Source: Pseudomonas rhizosphaerae
GTDB taxonomy: Bacteria > Pseudomonadota > Gammaproteobacteria > Pseudomonadales > Pseudomonadaceae
Direction of reading: 5' to 3'
DNA length: 64,000 nt
Assembly (NCBI RefSeq): GCF_000761155.1
Contig: NZ_CP009533.1
Coordinates: forward strand, 3,830,001 to 3,894,000
Shown: in pieces, positions 9,080 through 17,603 of the stretch
How positions within the stretch are numbered: position 1 is the first letter of the stretch
Layout: every line of letters begins with the position of its first letter
The notes under the pieces: generated by a model
Seen by the model: the letters and a program-made list of their open reading frames with translations, nothing else
Database searches by the model: none
Told to the model about the DNA's origin: nothing
Program-made: the position numbers and the translations under genes

Positions 9080-10222
9080 ATGGCTGTTGCCTCCAGCGCC
9101 TACAAAAAAGCCCTCGAAGGCAGCCAGCAACCGAAGAAGGTGCTGGTGCGGATCGAAAAGGTCACCAAGAAATTCGACGAAACGGTGGCCGTGGACGACG
9201 TGTCGCTGGAAATCAACCAGGGCGAGATCTTCGCCTTGCTGGGCGGGTCGGGTTCCGGCAAGTCCACCTTGCTGCGCATGCTAGCAGGCTTCGAACGGCC
9301 GACCGAGGGGCGTATCTTCCTCGATGGCGTGGACATCACCGACATGCCGCCCTACGAGCGGCCGATCAACATGATGTTCCAGTCCTATGCGTTGTTCCCG
9401 CACATGACGGTCGCGCAGAACATCGCCTTCGGCCTCAAGCAGGACAAACTGCCGGCGGCCGAGATCGATGCGCGCGTGGCGGAAATGCTCAAGCTGGTGC
9501 AGATGACCCAGTACGGCAAGCGCAAGCCCCATCAATTGTCCGGTGGCCAGCGTCAGCGCGTTGCGCTGGCTCGCTCGCTGGCAAAGAAACCCAAGCTGTT
9601 GCTGCTCGACGAGCCGATGGGGGCGCTGGACAAGAAGCTGCGCTCGCAGATGCAACTGGAGCTGGTGGAGATCATCGAGCGGGTCGGTGTGACCTGTGTG
9701 ATGGTGACCCACGACCAGGAAGAGGCCATGACCATGGCCCAGCGCATCGCCATCATGCACCTGGGCTGGATCGCCCAGATCGGCAGCCCGATCGACATCT
9801 ACGAAACCCCCACCAGCCGCCTGGTGTGCGAGTTCATCGGCAACGTCAACCTGTTCGAAGGCCAGGTGGTCGAGGACATGGAAGGCTACGCGCTGATCAG
9901 CAGCCCGGAGCTGGAACGCAGCATCTATGTCGGCCATGGCGTGAGTACCGCTGCCGAAGACAAGAACGTGACCTACGCCATTCGCCCGGAAAAGATGCTG
10001 GTGACCACCGAGCAGCCCACCAGCGAGCACAACTGGTCGCGTGGCAAGGTCCATGACATCGCCTACCTGGGCGGTCATTCGGTGTTCCACGTGCAGTTGC
10101 CGTGCGGCAAGCTGGTGCAATCGTTCGTGGCCAACGCCGAGCGCCGCAACGCCCGGCCGACCTGGGACGACGAAGTATTCGTCTGGTGGGAAGACGACAG
10201 CGGCGTGGTACTGCGCTCATGA
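9080..10222 (+). CDS. spuF: Polyamine ABC transporter ATPase SpuF (PotA/PotG type)
   Basis: This is the ATP-binding subunit of the polyamine importer, 380 residues. The ABC domain has Walker A GGSGSGKST near residue 55, signature LSGGQRQRVALARSLAKK, Walker B LLLLDEP and H-loop VTHDQEEAMTMAQRIAIM. The C-terminal third is the TOBE region (for example TYAIRPEKM) found in the PotA/MalK group. The stop overlaps the spuG start by 4 bp (ATGA), indicating translational coupling. Confidence 0.93.
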   Translation: MAVASSAYKKALEGSQQPKKVLVRIEKVTKKFDETVAVDDVSLEINQGEIFALLGGSGSGKSTLLRMLAGFERPTEGRIFLDGVDITDMPPYERPINMMFQSYALFPHMTVAQNIAFGLKQDKLPAAEIDARVAEMLKLVQMTQYGKRKPHQLSGGQRQRVALARSLAKKPKLLLLDEPMGALDKKLRSQMQLELVEIIERVGVTCVMVTHDQEEAMTMAQRIAIMHLGWIAQIGSPIDIYETPTSRLVCEFIGNVNLFEGQVVEDMEGYALISSPELERSIYVGHGVSTAAEDKNVTYAIRPEKMLVTTEQPTSEHNWSRGKVHDIAYLGGHSVFHVQLPCGKLVQSFVANAERRNARPTWDDEVFVWWEDDSGVVLRS

Positions 10223-11139
10223 AGCTGCGCAAGATCAAACGCAAGCTCAAGCGGATCATCCCCGATGGGCGCCAGATGGTCATCGGCGTGCCGTTCCTGT
10301 GGTTGTTCCTGTTCTTCATGCTGCCGTTTTTCATCGTTCTCAAGATCAGCTTCGCCGAAGCCGACGTGGCCATTCCGCCGTACACCGAAATCTGGAGCTA
10401 CGCCGAACAGAAGTTCGAGCTGATCCTCAATTTCGCCAACTACGCGCTGCTCACCGAAGACGACCTGTACATCTCGGCCTACCTGGGCTCGTTGAAGATG
10501 GCCTTCTTCAGCACGCTGATCTGCCTGTTGGTCGGCTATCCCATGGCCTACGCCATCAGCAAGGCGCGCAAGGACCTGCAGACCGTACTGTTGCTGCTGA
10601 TCATGATGCCGACCTGGACTGCTATCCTGATCCGCGTGTACGCCTGGATGGGCATCCTGAGCAACAACGGTTTGCTCAACGCTTTCCTGATGTGGCTGGG
10701 CGTGATCGATCAACCGTTGCAGATCCTCAACACCAACCTGGCGGTGTACATCGGCGTGGTCTATGCGTACCTGCCGTTCATGATCCTGCCGTTGTTCGCC
10801 AACTTGGTGAAGCATGACAACAGCCTGCTGGAAGCGGCCTCCGACCTGGGTTCGAGCACCTTCAACAGCTTCTGGAAGATCACCGTGCCGCTGTCCAAGA
10901 ACGGCATCATCGCCGGCTGCATGCTGGTGTTCATTCCGGTAGTCGGCGAGTTCGTGATTCCCGAGCTGCTCGGTGGCCCGGAAACCCTGATGATCGGCCG
11001 GGTGTTGTGGCAGGAGTTCTTCAACAACCGCGACTGGCCCGTTGCTTCGGCGCTGGCGGTGCTGATGCTGGCGATTCTGATCGTGCCCATCGTGCTGTTC
11101 AATCGCAGCCAGGCCAAAGAGCTGGAGGGCAAGCCATGA
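10219..11139 (+). CDS. spuG: Polyamine ABC transporter permease SpuG (PotH type)
   Basis: This is an inner-membrane permease of 306 residues with a basic N-terminus and about six hydrophobic segments. The permease EAA loop reads LLEAASDLGSSTFNSFWKIT, where the ATPase docks. I chose the ATG at 10219 because it overlaps the spuF stop as ATGA and gives the usual PotH length; the in-frame upstream extension lies within spuF. It pairs with SpuH to form the pore, receiving substrate from SpuD and SpuE. Confidence 0.92.
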   Translation: MKLRKIKRKLKRIIPDGRQMVIGVPFLWLFLFFMLPFFIVLKISFAEADVAIPPYTEIWSYAEQKFELILNFANYALLTEDDLYISAYLGSLKMAFFSTLICLLVGYPMAYAISKARKDLQTVLLLLIMMPTWTAILIRVYAWMGILSNNGLLNAFLMWLGVIDQPLQILNTNLAVYIGVVYAYLPFMILPLFANLVKHDNSLLEAASDLGSSTFNSFWKITVPLSKNGIIAGCMLVFIPVVGEFVIPELLGGPETLMIGRVLWQEFFNNRDWPVASALAVLMLAILIVPIVLFNRSQAKELEGKP

Positions 11140-12020
11140 AGCGTTTCGGGTTCTCCAAACTGATCCTGATCCTGGGGCTTGTCTTCATCTATGCCCCGAT
11201 GCTGATCCTGGTGATCTACTCGTTCAACGCCTCGCGCCTGGTGACGGTGTGGGGCGGCTGGTCGGTGCAGTGGTACGTCGGCCTGCTGGACAACGATCAA
11301 CTGATGGGCGCAGTGATGCGCTCGCTGGAAATCGCCTGCTACACGGCGGTGGCGGCCGTTGCGCTGGGGACCATGGCAGCGTTCGTGCTGACGCGCATCA
11401 GCCGCTTCAAGGGGCGCACGATGTTCGGCGGCCTGGTGACGGCGCCGCTGGTGATGCCCGAGGTGATCACCGGCCTGTCGTTGCTGCTGCTGTTCGTGGC
11501 CATGGCCCAAGTGATCGGCTGGCCGCAGGAACGCGGCATCGCCACGATCTGGATCGCCCACACCACCTTCTGCGCCTCGTACGTGGCGGTGGTGGTGTCC
11601 TCGCGGCTGCGTGAACTGGACCTGTCGATCGAAGAGGCCGCCATGGACCTCGGTGCGCGGCCGTGGAAGGTGTTCTTCCTGATCACCATTCCAATGATCG
11701 CGCCATCGCTGGCAGCGGGCGGGATGATGTCTTTCGCGCTGTCGCTGGATGACCTGGTGCTGGCCAGCTTCGTTTCCGGACCCGGCTCCACGACCCTGCC
11801 GATGGAAGTGTTCTCGGCCGTGCGCCTGGGCGTGAAGCCCGAGATCAACGCGGTGGCCAGCCTGATCCTGCTGGCGGTTTCGTTGGTGACGTTCCTGGTC
11901 TGGTACTTCGGTCGGCGGGCCGAGGAACGTCGCCGCAAGGCGATCCAGCAAGCCATCGAGGAAAGCGCGGCGAACGCCTGGCAGCAGCCCACGGCACAGC
12001 GGCCGGTGGCGTCGGTTTGA
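11136..12020 (+). CDS. spuH: Polyamine ABC transporter permease SpuH (PotI type)
   Basis: This is the second permease subunit, 294 residues, with about six membrane segments and an EAA loop IEEAAMDLGARPWKVFFLIT. The ATG at 11136 overlaps the spuG stop by 4 bp. The C-terminus is a charged, glutamine-rich cytoplasmic tail. The gene ends the spu transport operon and is followed by a 9-bp hairpin and a REP element. Confidence 0.92.
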   Translation: MKRFGFSKLILILGLVFIYAPMLILVIYSFNASRLVTVWGGWSVQWYVGLLDNDQLMGAVMRSLEIACYTAVAAVALGTMAAFVLTRISRFKGRTMFGGLVTAPLVMPEVITGLSLLLLFVAMAQVIGWPQERGIATIWIAHTTFCASYVAVVVSSRLRELDLSIEEAAMDLGARPWKVFFLITIPMIAPSLAAGGMMSFALSLDDLVLASFVSGPGSTTLPMEVFSAVRLGVKPEINAVASLILLAVSLVTFLVWYFGRRAEERRRKAIQQAIEESAANAWQQPTAQRPVASV

Positions 12021-12026
12021 TGGGGT

Positions 12027-12050
12027 AGGGCGCTGGATCTTCAGCGCCCT
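12027..12050 (+). terminator. Hairpin at the end of the spu operon
   Basis: AGGGCGCTG and CAGCGCCCT form a perfect 9-bp stem with a 6-base loop, starting 7 bases after the spuH stop. No T-tract follows, but a REP palindrome does (12054-12150), so the two together probably mark the transcript end. Confidence 0.5.
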
Positions 12051-12053
12051 CGA

Positions 12054-12150
12054 GGGCCTCTTCGCGGGCAGAGGGCTCGCCGCCCGCCCCGCTCCCACAA
12101 GTACGATGCAGGTTTATTGTGGGAGCGGGTCTCTGCCCGCGAAGAGGCCC
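12054..12150. repeat. REP-type palindrome after spuH
   Basis: Arms GGGCCTCTTCGCGGGCAGAG and CTCTGCCCGCGAAGAGGCCC enclose GCTCCCACAA/TTGTGGGAGC. One arm carries an insertion of GGCTCGCCGCCCGCC-type sequence. Sister copies lie at 33518-33604 and 42546-42636; the 42546 copy carries a similar insertion in the opposite arm. Confidence 0.8.
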
Positions 12151-12188
12151 GCACAGTCAGCACACGTATTGCCTTGGAATAATCATCC

Positions 12189-13112
12189 ATGTCCCCTGCA
12201 TTCCAGCCCGACACACTACGTACTTCTCTGCTACCTCTAAACGCACGGCAGCCGCTGTCCGCCGAAGCCCAGGCCTACCGACGCTTCTACCAGCTCGACC
12301 TGCCCGCGCAAAGCTGGCTGGGCCGCTTCTCGGCAGCCGGTTTCGACCTCGTCGCCCAGGTATGGATACCGCAACGAGCTGTCGCCACGCTCTTCGTGAT
12401 GCACGGCTTCTATGATCACATGGGGCTGTATCGACACGCGGTGCAGTGGGCCATGGAACGAAACTTCGCCGTCATTTCCTGCGACCTGCCGGGCCATGGC
12501 CTGTCCAGTGGCGAACGGGCCAGCATCCATAACTTTGCCGACTATCAGGCCACCCTCGACGGCTTGTTCGCCGAGGCGAGCCTGCTGCAGTTGCCCCAAC
12601 CGTGGCATTTGCTGGGCCAGAGCACGGGCGGCGCAATCATCGTCGACCACTTGCTGCACCACGGCGAGCAATCGCCGGCGCAAGGACGGGTCCTGTTGAT
12701 GGCGCCGCTGGTGCGACCCTCCGCGTGGGGCGTGTCAAAGCTCAGCTATCGGGTGCTCAAACCCTTCGTCAGCGGTATTGCCCGGCGCTTCAGCGCTAAT
12801 ACCAACGACCCGGATTTCATGCCCTTTCTGCAAGCCGATCCACTGCAGCCGCGGCGCCTGCCGACGGCGTGGGTGGGTGCGCTGGTGCAGTGGGTGCAGC
12901 ACATCGAAGCCGCGCCGCGCAGTCCGCGGACGGTGCTGATCGTGCAGGGCGATGACGACGACACCGTGGACTGGCACCACAACCTCAAGGTGCTGCGAGC
13001 CAAGTTCGCCGACGTGCGGGTGTTGCAGGTGGCGGGGGCCAGGCATCACCTGGTCAATGAGCTACCGGCCATTCGGGCGCAGTGTTTCGGGTTTTTTGAC
13101 CAGCATCTGTAA
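12189..13112 (+). CDS. Alpha/beta hydrolase, lysophospholipase/monoacylglycerol lipase type
   Basis: This 307-residue serine hydrolase (Hydrolase_4/PldB-like) probably cleaves monoacylglycerols or lysophospholipids; the substrate is not fixed by sequence. The nucleophile elbow GQSTGG places the serine near residue 145. The acid is probably an Asp in the DDDDT stretch near residue 255, and the histidine is in GARHHLVNE near residue 286. The HGFYDHMGLYRHAVQ region near residue 75 is typical of the lipase branch. I see no signal peptide, so it is probably cytoplasmic. It converges on a DUF2059 gene across a REP palindrome. Confidence 0.8.
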   Translation: MSPAFQPDTLRTSLLPLNARQPLSAEAQAYRRFYQLDLPAQSWLGRFSAAGFDLVAQVWIPQRAVATLFVMHGFYDHMGLYRHAVQWAMERNFAVISCDLPGHGLSSGERASIHNFADYQATLDGLFAEASLLQLPQPWHLLGQSTGGAIIVDHLLHHGEQSPAQGRVLLMAPLVRPSAWGVSKLSYRVLKPFVSGIARRFSANTNDPDFMPFLQADPLQPRRLPTAWVGALVQWVQHIEAAPRSPRTVLIVQGDDDDTVDWHHNLKVLRAKFADVRVLQVAGARHHLVNELPAIRAQCFGFFDQHL

Positions 13113-13114
13113 CC

Positions 13115-13179
13115 GAGTCGTTCCATTCGCGGCCACTGACCGCTCCCACAGGGGGTACTGGCCGCGAAAGGGGCGACTC
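13115..13179. repeat. REP-type palindrome between convergent genes
   Basis: GAGTCG...TTCGCGGCCA and GGCCGCGAAAGGGGCGACTC face each other around GACCGCTCCCACAGG. The repeat spans the space between the lipase-like gene and the DUF2059 gene and touches the latter's stop codon. Confidence 0.7.
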
Positions 13180-13930
13180 AATTCCCGGCTCTGTCCTGGG
13201 GCTGTCCAACCGCCAGCCCCGCACGCACCGCTTCCAAGGCCGCCTGATAATAAGCCTGTCCAGCGGCAGACTCGGCGAAGCCGACGAACTCTTCCAGTTG
13301 AGGATCGGAGAGTTCGCGGTACACGTACAACAGCGTGTTGTTCAAATCGATGGCGATCTGCTGCTGCAGCCGCTCGCGCTGACCGTCGAGCAAGCCAGCC
13401 GCCTGTCCACCGCCGAGCAGCCCGGGAATCATCGAACTGAGGCTGTCGGCGGCCACCCCGGCGATCGCCAGGCTGACCTCCGCACCGGCCTGGCGGGCAG
13501 GCAGTGCCTGCGCCAAGTGGCCGATCAACAATGCGCGCGTGGACTCCACCTGCAGTTTCGGCAGACCCTGAGCGTTCTTGGCCAGTTGATCGCTGCGAGT
13601 CGCCAGTAGTTCGGCGGCGACGATCTTGCGGCCCAAGGGCGACTCGAAGAAAGCGAGGGCCGGCTTGGGGTCGGCCAGACCCTGACGCAGCCGCGCCTCG
13701 GCACGCTGGTCCATGGCCTGGGCCGCGAAGCGTTGGTCGCTGTTGCTCACCAGTGCCTGGAACACCGCCGGTGGCAGGCTGCTCTGGTAACGCTGCTGGG
13801 CCGCCTTGAGGGCATCGCTGAAATGTGCCCTTTGTTCAGGCCAGCCAGCGGCCTTGTACAGCTGGTCGTGGTCGTCGGCCCAGGCGGGCGTCGTACTGAA
13901 CATCATCAAGAACACAAGGACGCGGCGCAT
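13178..13930 (-). CDS. Secreted DUF2059-family protein
   Basis: This is a 250-residue protein with a clear signal peptide (hydrophobic stretch ending TTPAWA near residue 18), so it is probably periplasmic. The rest is mainly helical and includes a stretch LAFFESPLGRKIVAAE, typical of DUF2059 proteins, which have no settled biochemical role. I chose the ATG at 13930 because AGGAG lies 5 bases upstream and it starts the signal peptide; the longer frame to 14107 has no such support and would bury the signal. It converges with the hydrolase gene and diverges from the oxygenase gene. Confidence 0.7.
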   Translation of the reverse strand: MRRVLVFLMMFSTTPAWADDHDQLYKAAGWPEQRAHFSDALKAAQQRYQSSLPPAVFQALVSNSDQRFAAQAMDQRAEARLRQGLADPKPALAFFESPLGRKIVAAELLATRSDQLAKNAQGLPKLQVESTRALLIGHLAQALPARQAGAEVSLAIAGVAADSLSSMIPGLLGGGQAAGLLDGQRERLQQQIAIDLNNTLLYVYRELSDPQLEEFVGFAESAAGQAYYQAALEAVRAGLAVGQPQDRAGN

Positions 13931-14051
13931 AGGGACTCCTGTCGGCAAGGGGCCATTGTCCGTGGCATTGCCTGGCTTTGTCGAGAAGTGACACAGGCAT
14001 CGCGCTTGGATGCGTCGACACTGTGCAAGCCTCTGTCGGTTTTGCGGGCGT

Positions 14052-14696
14052 ATGGATACTATGCCGGGCATGCCAATACCTTCTGACCATCCACTGCTGC
14101 TGCGCATCGTCGACGACCTGGCCGAACACGGCTGGTCGCAGCAGGAACTCTTCGTGCCCCAGGATCTGACCCTGGCGCTGGCCGCCGAGTGCCGTTTGCG
14201 TCATGCCCAGGGTGAACTGGCGCCAGCGGCTGTCGGGCGCGGCCCGTCCCAAGAAATTCGCGAAGGCATTCGCGGTGATCGCATCCAATGGATCGAAACG
14301 GGCGAAGCGGCCTCGTGCGATCGCTACATGACGATCATGGACAGCCTGCGCGAGGCCCTGAATCGCGGCCTGTTCCTGGGGCTGGAAGACTTCGAATGCC
14401 ACTTTGCCCTGTACCCGCCGGGCAGCGTTTACCTGCGCCACCTGGACCGCTTTCGCGACGATGACCGGCGCATGGTTTCAGCGGTGCTGTACCTGAACGA
14501 TGCGGACTGGAGCGAAGAGGATGGGGGACAGTTGCGCATGTACCTGCAAGGCGACACGGCGTACGACGTGCAGCCGATGGGTGGCACGCTGGTGGTGTTT
14601 CTGTCGGGAGAGGTCCCGCACGAGGTGATGCCGGCGCAGCGCAACCGGCTGTCGCTGACAGGCTGGTTTCGCCGTCGCGGCAACGAGCCGTTCTGA
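14052..14696 (+). CDS. 2-oxoglutarate/Fe(II)-dependent oxygenase (prolyl hydroxylase-like)
   Basis: This protein of about 214 residues belongs to the 2OG-Fe(II) oxygenase superfamily and resembles the Pseudomonas prolyl-hydroxylase-like enzymes reported to hydroxylate EF-Tu. The iron ligands are visible as HLD near residue 129 and the distal His in VPHEV near residue 195, followed by the Arg of RNRLSLTGWFRR that would bind 2-oxoglutarate. Starts at 14052, 14061 and 14070 are all possible and no strong Shine-Dalgarno sequence decides between them. It converges with serA over a hairpin. Confidence 0.78.
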   Translation: MDTMPGMPIPSDHPLLLRIVDDLAEHGWSQQELFVPQDLTLALAAECRLRHAQGELAPAAVGRGPSQEIREGIRGDRIQWIETGEAASCDRYMTIMDSLREALNRGLFLGLEDFECHFALYPPGSVYLRHLDRFRDDDRRMVSAVLYLNDADWSEEDGGQLRMYLQGDTAYDVQPMGGTLVVFLSGEVPHEVMPAQRNRLSLTGWFRRRGNEPF

Positions 14697-14701
14697 AGCA
14701 C

Positions 14702-14724
14702 TGCGGTGTGCCAGGCACACCGCA
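14702..14724. terminator. Bidirectional hairpin between oxygenase gene and serA
   Basis: TGCGGTGTGC and GCACACCGCA form a perfect 10-bp stem with a 3-base loop between two convergent stop codons. T-rich tracts are short on both sides, so efficiency as an intrinsic terminator is uncertain. Confidence 0.5.
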
Positions 14725-14736
14725 ATCCGGCCGCTT

Positions 14737-15966
14737 TTAGAACAGTACGCGGCAGCGAATGGTCCCGTTGACCTGTTGCAGCTTCTCCTGCGCCAGGTCC
14801 GAGTATTCGGCGTCGACGTCGATCACCACGTAGCCGACCTTTTCATTGGTCTGCAGGAACTGGCCGGAGATGTTGATGGCGTTCTCGGCGAAGACCTTGT
14901 TGATCTCCATCATCACGCCTGGCACGTTCTCGTGGATGTGCAGCAGGCGGTGCTTGCCAGGGTGGGCCGGCAAGGCCACTTCCGGGAAGTTGACCGACGA
15001 CACCGAGGTGCCGTTGTCGCTGTACTTGACCAGCTTCTCGGCCACTTCCAGGCCGATGTTGGCCTGTGCTTCGGCGGTGGAACCACCGATGTGCGGGGTC
15101 AGGATGACGTTGTCCAGGCCACGCAGCGGGCTTTCGAAGATGTCGTCGTTGGAGCGTGGCTCGACCGGGAACACGTCGATGGCAGCGCCGATCAGGTGCT
15201 TGTCCTTGATCGCCTCGGCCAGTGCGTCGAGCTCGACCACGGTGCCGCGCGCGGCGTTGATGAGGATACCGCCCTTCTTGATGGCGCGGATTTCCTTCTC
15301 GCCGATCATCCACTGGGTGGCGGCGGTTTCAGGCACGTGCAGGGTGACGATGTCGCTCATGCCCAACAGCTCGGTCAGGCTGGCGACCTGGGTAGCGTTG
15401 CCCAGCGGCAGCTTGGTCACGGTATCGTAGAAATACACCTGCATGCCCAGGCCTTCGGCCAGCACCGACAGCTGGGTGCCGATCGAGCCATAGCCGACGA
15501 TGCCCAGTTTCTTGCCGCGGATCTCGAAGGAGTTCGCCGCGCTTTTGATCCAGCCGCCACGGTGGCAGGACGCGTTCTTCTCGGGGATGCCGCGCAGCAG
15601 CAGGATGGCCTCGGCCAGTACCAGCTCGGCCACGGAACGGGTGTTGGAGTAGGGCGCGTTGAACACCGCAATGCCGCGCTCGCGGGCGGCGGCCAGGTCG
15701 ACCTGGTTGGTGCCGATGCAGAAGCAGCCCACGGCCACCAGTTTCTTCGCGCAGTCGAACAGCTCTTCGGTCAGCTGGGTGCGTGAGCGAATGCCGATGA
15801 AGTGCGCGTCGGCGATCTTTTCCTTGAGCTCGGCTTCGGGCAGGGACTTGGTGTGGTACTCGATGCTGGTGTAGCCGGCAGCCTTGAGGACGTCCACGGC
15901 GGATTGGTGGACACCTTCGAGAAGAAGGAACTTGATCTTGCTCTTGTCGAGGGAAGTCTTGCTCAT
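14737..15966 (-). CDS. serA: D-3-phosphoglycerate dehydrogenase SerA
   Basis: SerA oxidises 3-phosphoglycerate with NAD, the first step of serine synthesis, and can reduce 2-oxoglutarate to D-2-hydroxyglutarate in some bacteria. The 409-residue protein has the Rossmann motif GYGSIGTQLS, catalytic Arg in NAARGT, Glu in DVFPVEP and His in TPHIGGSTAEAQ, and ends in an ACT domain (about residues 335-409), as in E. coli SerA. It is divergent from a D-2-hydroxyglutarate dehydrogenase gene, its known functional partner in Pseudomonas. The start ATG at 15966 gives the usual family N-terminus. Confidence 0.95.
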   Translation of the reverse strand: MSKTSLDKSKIKFLLLEGVHQSAVDVLKAAGYTSIEYHTKSLPEAELKEKIADAHFIGIRSRTQLTEELFDCAKKLVAVGCFCIGTNQVDLAAARERGIAVFNAPYSNTRSVAELVLAEAILLLRGIPEKNASCHRGGWIKSAANSFEIRGKKLGIVGYGSIGTQLSVLAEGLGMQVYFYDTVTKLPLGNATQVASLTELLGMSDIVTLHVPETAATQWMIGEKEIRAIKKGGILINAARGTVVELDALAEAIKDKHLIGAAIDVFPVEPRSNDDIFESPLRGLDNVILTPHIGGSTAEAQANIGLEVAEKLVKYSDNGTSVSSVNFPEVALPAHPGKHRLLHIHENVPGVMMEINKVFAENAINISGQFLQTNEKVGYVVIDVDAEYSDLAQEKLQQVNGTIRCRVLF

Positions 15967-16180
15967 CTGCGTAAACCTGTGTCCCGAAAAAAATGGCAGG
16001 AAGTGAAGCGGCGCGCACCGGGCCAGAGCTCGATTGGCGGGGTGCGTATGCTAGCATAGCCTCCCTGTCGTACGCCCATCCTGGGTCATGAGCCGTTCTC
16101 AGGGTGACTATGAATGGTTCGCGGTTCAACGTGCCGCAAACCGCTCGATTCGTGAATCCTTCACTTGCAGAGCCGCGTCC

Positions 16181-17575
16181 ATGAACAGCCACGCCCTGAT
16201 CGATGAACTCAAGACCCTGCTCGAGCCCGGCAAGGTCCTCACCGATGCCGCCTCCCTCGACACCTACGGCAAGGACTGGACCAAACAGTACGCCCCGGCC
16301 CCCAGCGCCATCGCCTTTCCCAAGACCACCGAACAGGTCCAGGCCATCGTCCGCTGGGCCAACCAGCGCCAGGTCGCACTGGTGCCCTCCGGCGGCCGCA
16401 CCGGCCTGTCGGCGGCGGCCGTGGCGGCCAACGGCGAAGTGGTGGTGTCGTTCGACTACATGAACAAGGTGCTCGACTTCAACGCCACCGACCGCACCGT
16501 GGTGTGCCAGCCCGGCGTCATCACCAAGCAGTTGCAGAACCTGGCCGAAGAAAATGGCCTGTACTACCCCGTGGACTTCGCCTCGTCGGGATCCAGCCAG
16601 ATCGGCGGCAACATCGGCACCAATGCCGGCGGCATCAAGGTCATCCGCTACGGCATGACGCGCAACTGGGTGGCGGGCCTCAAGGTCGTCACCGGCCAGG
16701 GCGATCTGCTGGAGCTGAACAAGGACCTGGTCAAGAACGCCACCGGCTACGACCTGCGTCAGCTGTTCATCGGTGCCGAGGGCACCCTGGGCTTCATCGT
16801 CGAGGCGACCATGCGCCTGGATCGCGCGCCGAAGAACCTCACCGCGATGGTGCTGGGCACTGCCGACTTCGACGCGATCATGCCGGTGCTGCATGCGTTC
16901 CAGGGCAAGCTCGACCTCACCGCGTTCGAGTTCTTCTCCGACAAGGCTTTGGCCAAGGTACTGGGCCGCGGCGACGTGCCGGCGCCGTTCGAAACGGCCT
17001 GTCCGTTCTACGCCCTGCTGGAATTCGAAGCCACCACCGACGACATCGCCGACACCGCGCTGGCTACCTTCGAGCATTGCGTGGAGCAGGGCTGGGTGCT
17101 GGATGGGGTGATGAGCCAGAGCGAGCAGCAGCTGCGCAACCTGTGGAAACTGCGCGAGTACATCTCCGAAACCATTTCCCATTGGGTGCCGTACAAGAAC
17201 GACATCTCAGTGACCATTTCCAAGGTGCCGGCCTTCCTGCGCGAAATCGACGCCATCGTCAGCGAGCGCTACCCGGCCTTCGATGTGCTCTGGTACGGCC
17301 ACATCGGCGACGGCAACCTGCACTTGAACATTCTCAAGCCCGAACACATGGACAAGGACGCGTTCTTCGCCGAATGCGCGCTGGTCAATACCGAAGTGTT
17401 CGAAACCGTGCGCAAGTACAACGGCTCCATCTCCGCCGAGCATGGCGTGGGCATGGTCAAGCGCGACTACCTGCAGTACAGCCGTTCGCCGGTCGAAATC
17501 CAATACATGAAGGCCATGAAGGCCGTGTTCGACCCCAATGGGGTCATGAACCCGGGCAAGATCTTTTCCATTTGA
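16181..17575 (+). CDS. D-2-hydroxyglutarate dehydrogenase (FAD-binding oxidase)
   Basis: This 464-residue FAD-dependent 2-hydroxyacid dehydrogenase has the FAD_binding_4 domain (VPSGGRTGLSAAA, GGNIGTNAGGIKV) and the FAD-oxidase C domain with the metal-binding HIGDGNLHLN and the EHGVGMVKRDY motif. Work in P. stutzeri showed that the enzyme encoded next to SerA re-oxidises D-2-hydroxyglutarate made by SerA and so drives serine synthesis; the same divergent arrangement here supports that role. I chose the ATG at 16181 (MNSHALIDEL) to match family starts; the frame extends upstream to 16088 without support. It may instead act on D-lactate or another 2-hydroxyacid. Confidence 0.85.
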   Translation: MNSHALIDELKTLLEPGKVLTDAASLDTYGKDWTKQYAPAPSAIAFPKTTEQVQAIVRWANQRQVALVPSGGRTGLSAAAVAANGEVVVSFDYMNKVLDFNATDRTVVCQPGVITKQLQNLAEENGLYYPVDFASSGSSQIGGNIGTNAGGIKVIRYGMTRNWVAGLKVVTGQGDLLELNKDLVKNATGYDLRQLFIGAEGTLGFIVEATMRLDRAPKNLTAMVLGTADFDAIMPVLHAFQGKLDLTAFEFFSDKALAKVLGRGDVPAPFETACPFYALLEFEATTDDIADTALATFEHCVEQGWVLDGVMSQSEQQLRNLWKLREYISETISHWVPYKNDISVTISKVPAFLREIDAIVSERYPAFDVLWYGHIGDGNLHLNILKPEHMDKDAFFAECALVNTEVFETVRKYNGSISAEHGVGMVKRDYLQYSRSPVEIQYMKAMKAVFDPNGVMNPGKIFSI

Positions 17576-17603
17576 TGCGTTCATCTGAGCAGAGGTTCGA
17601 GCA

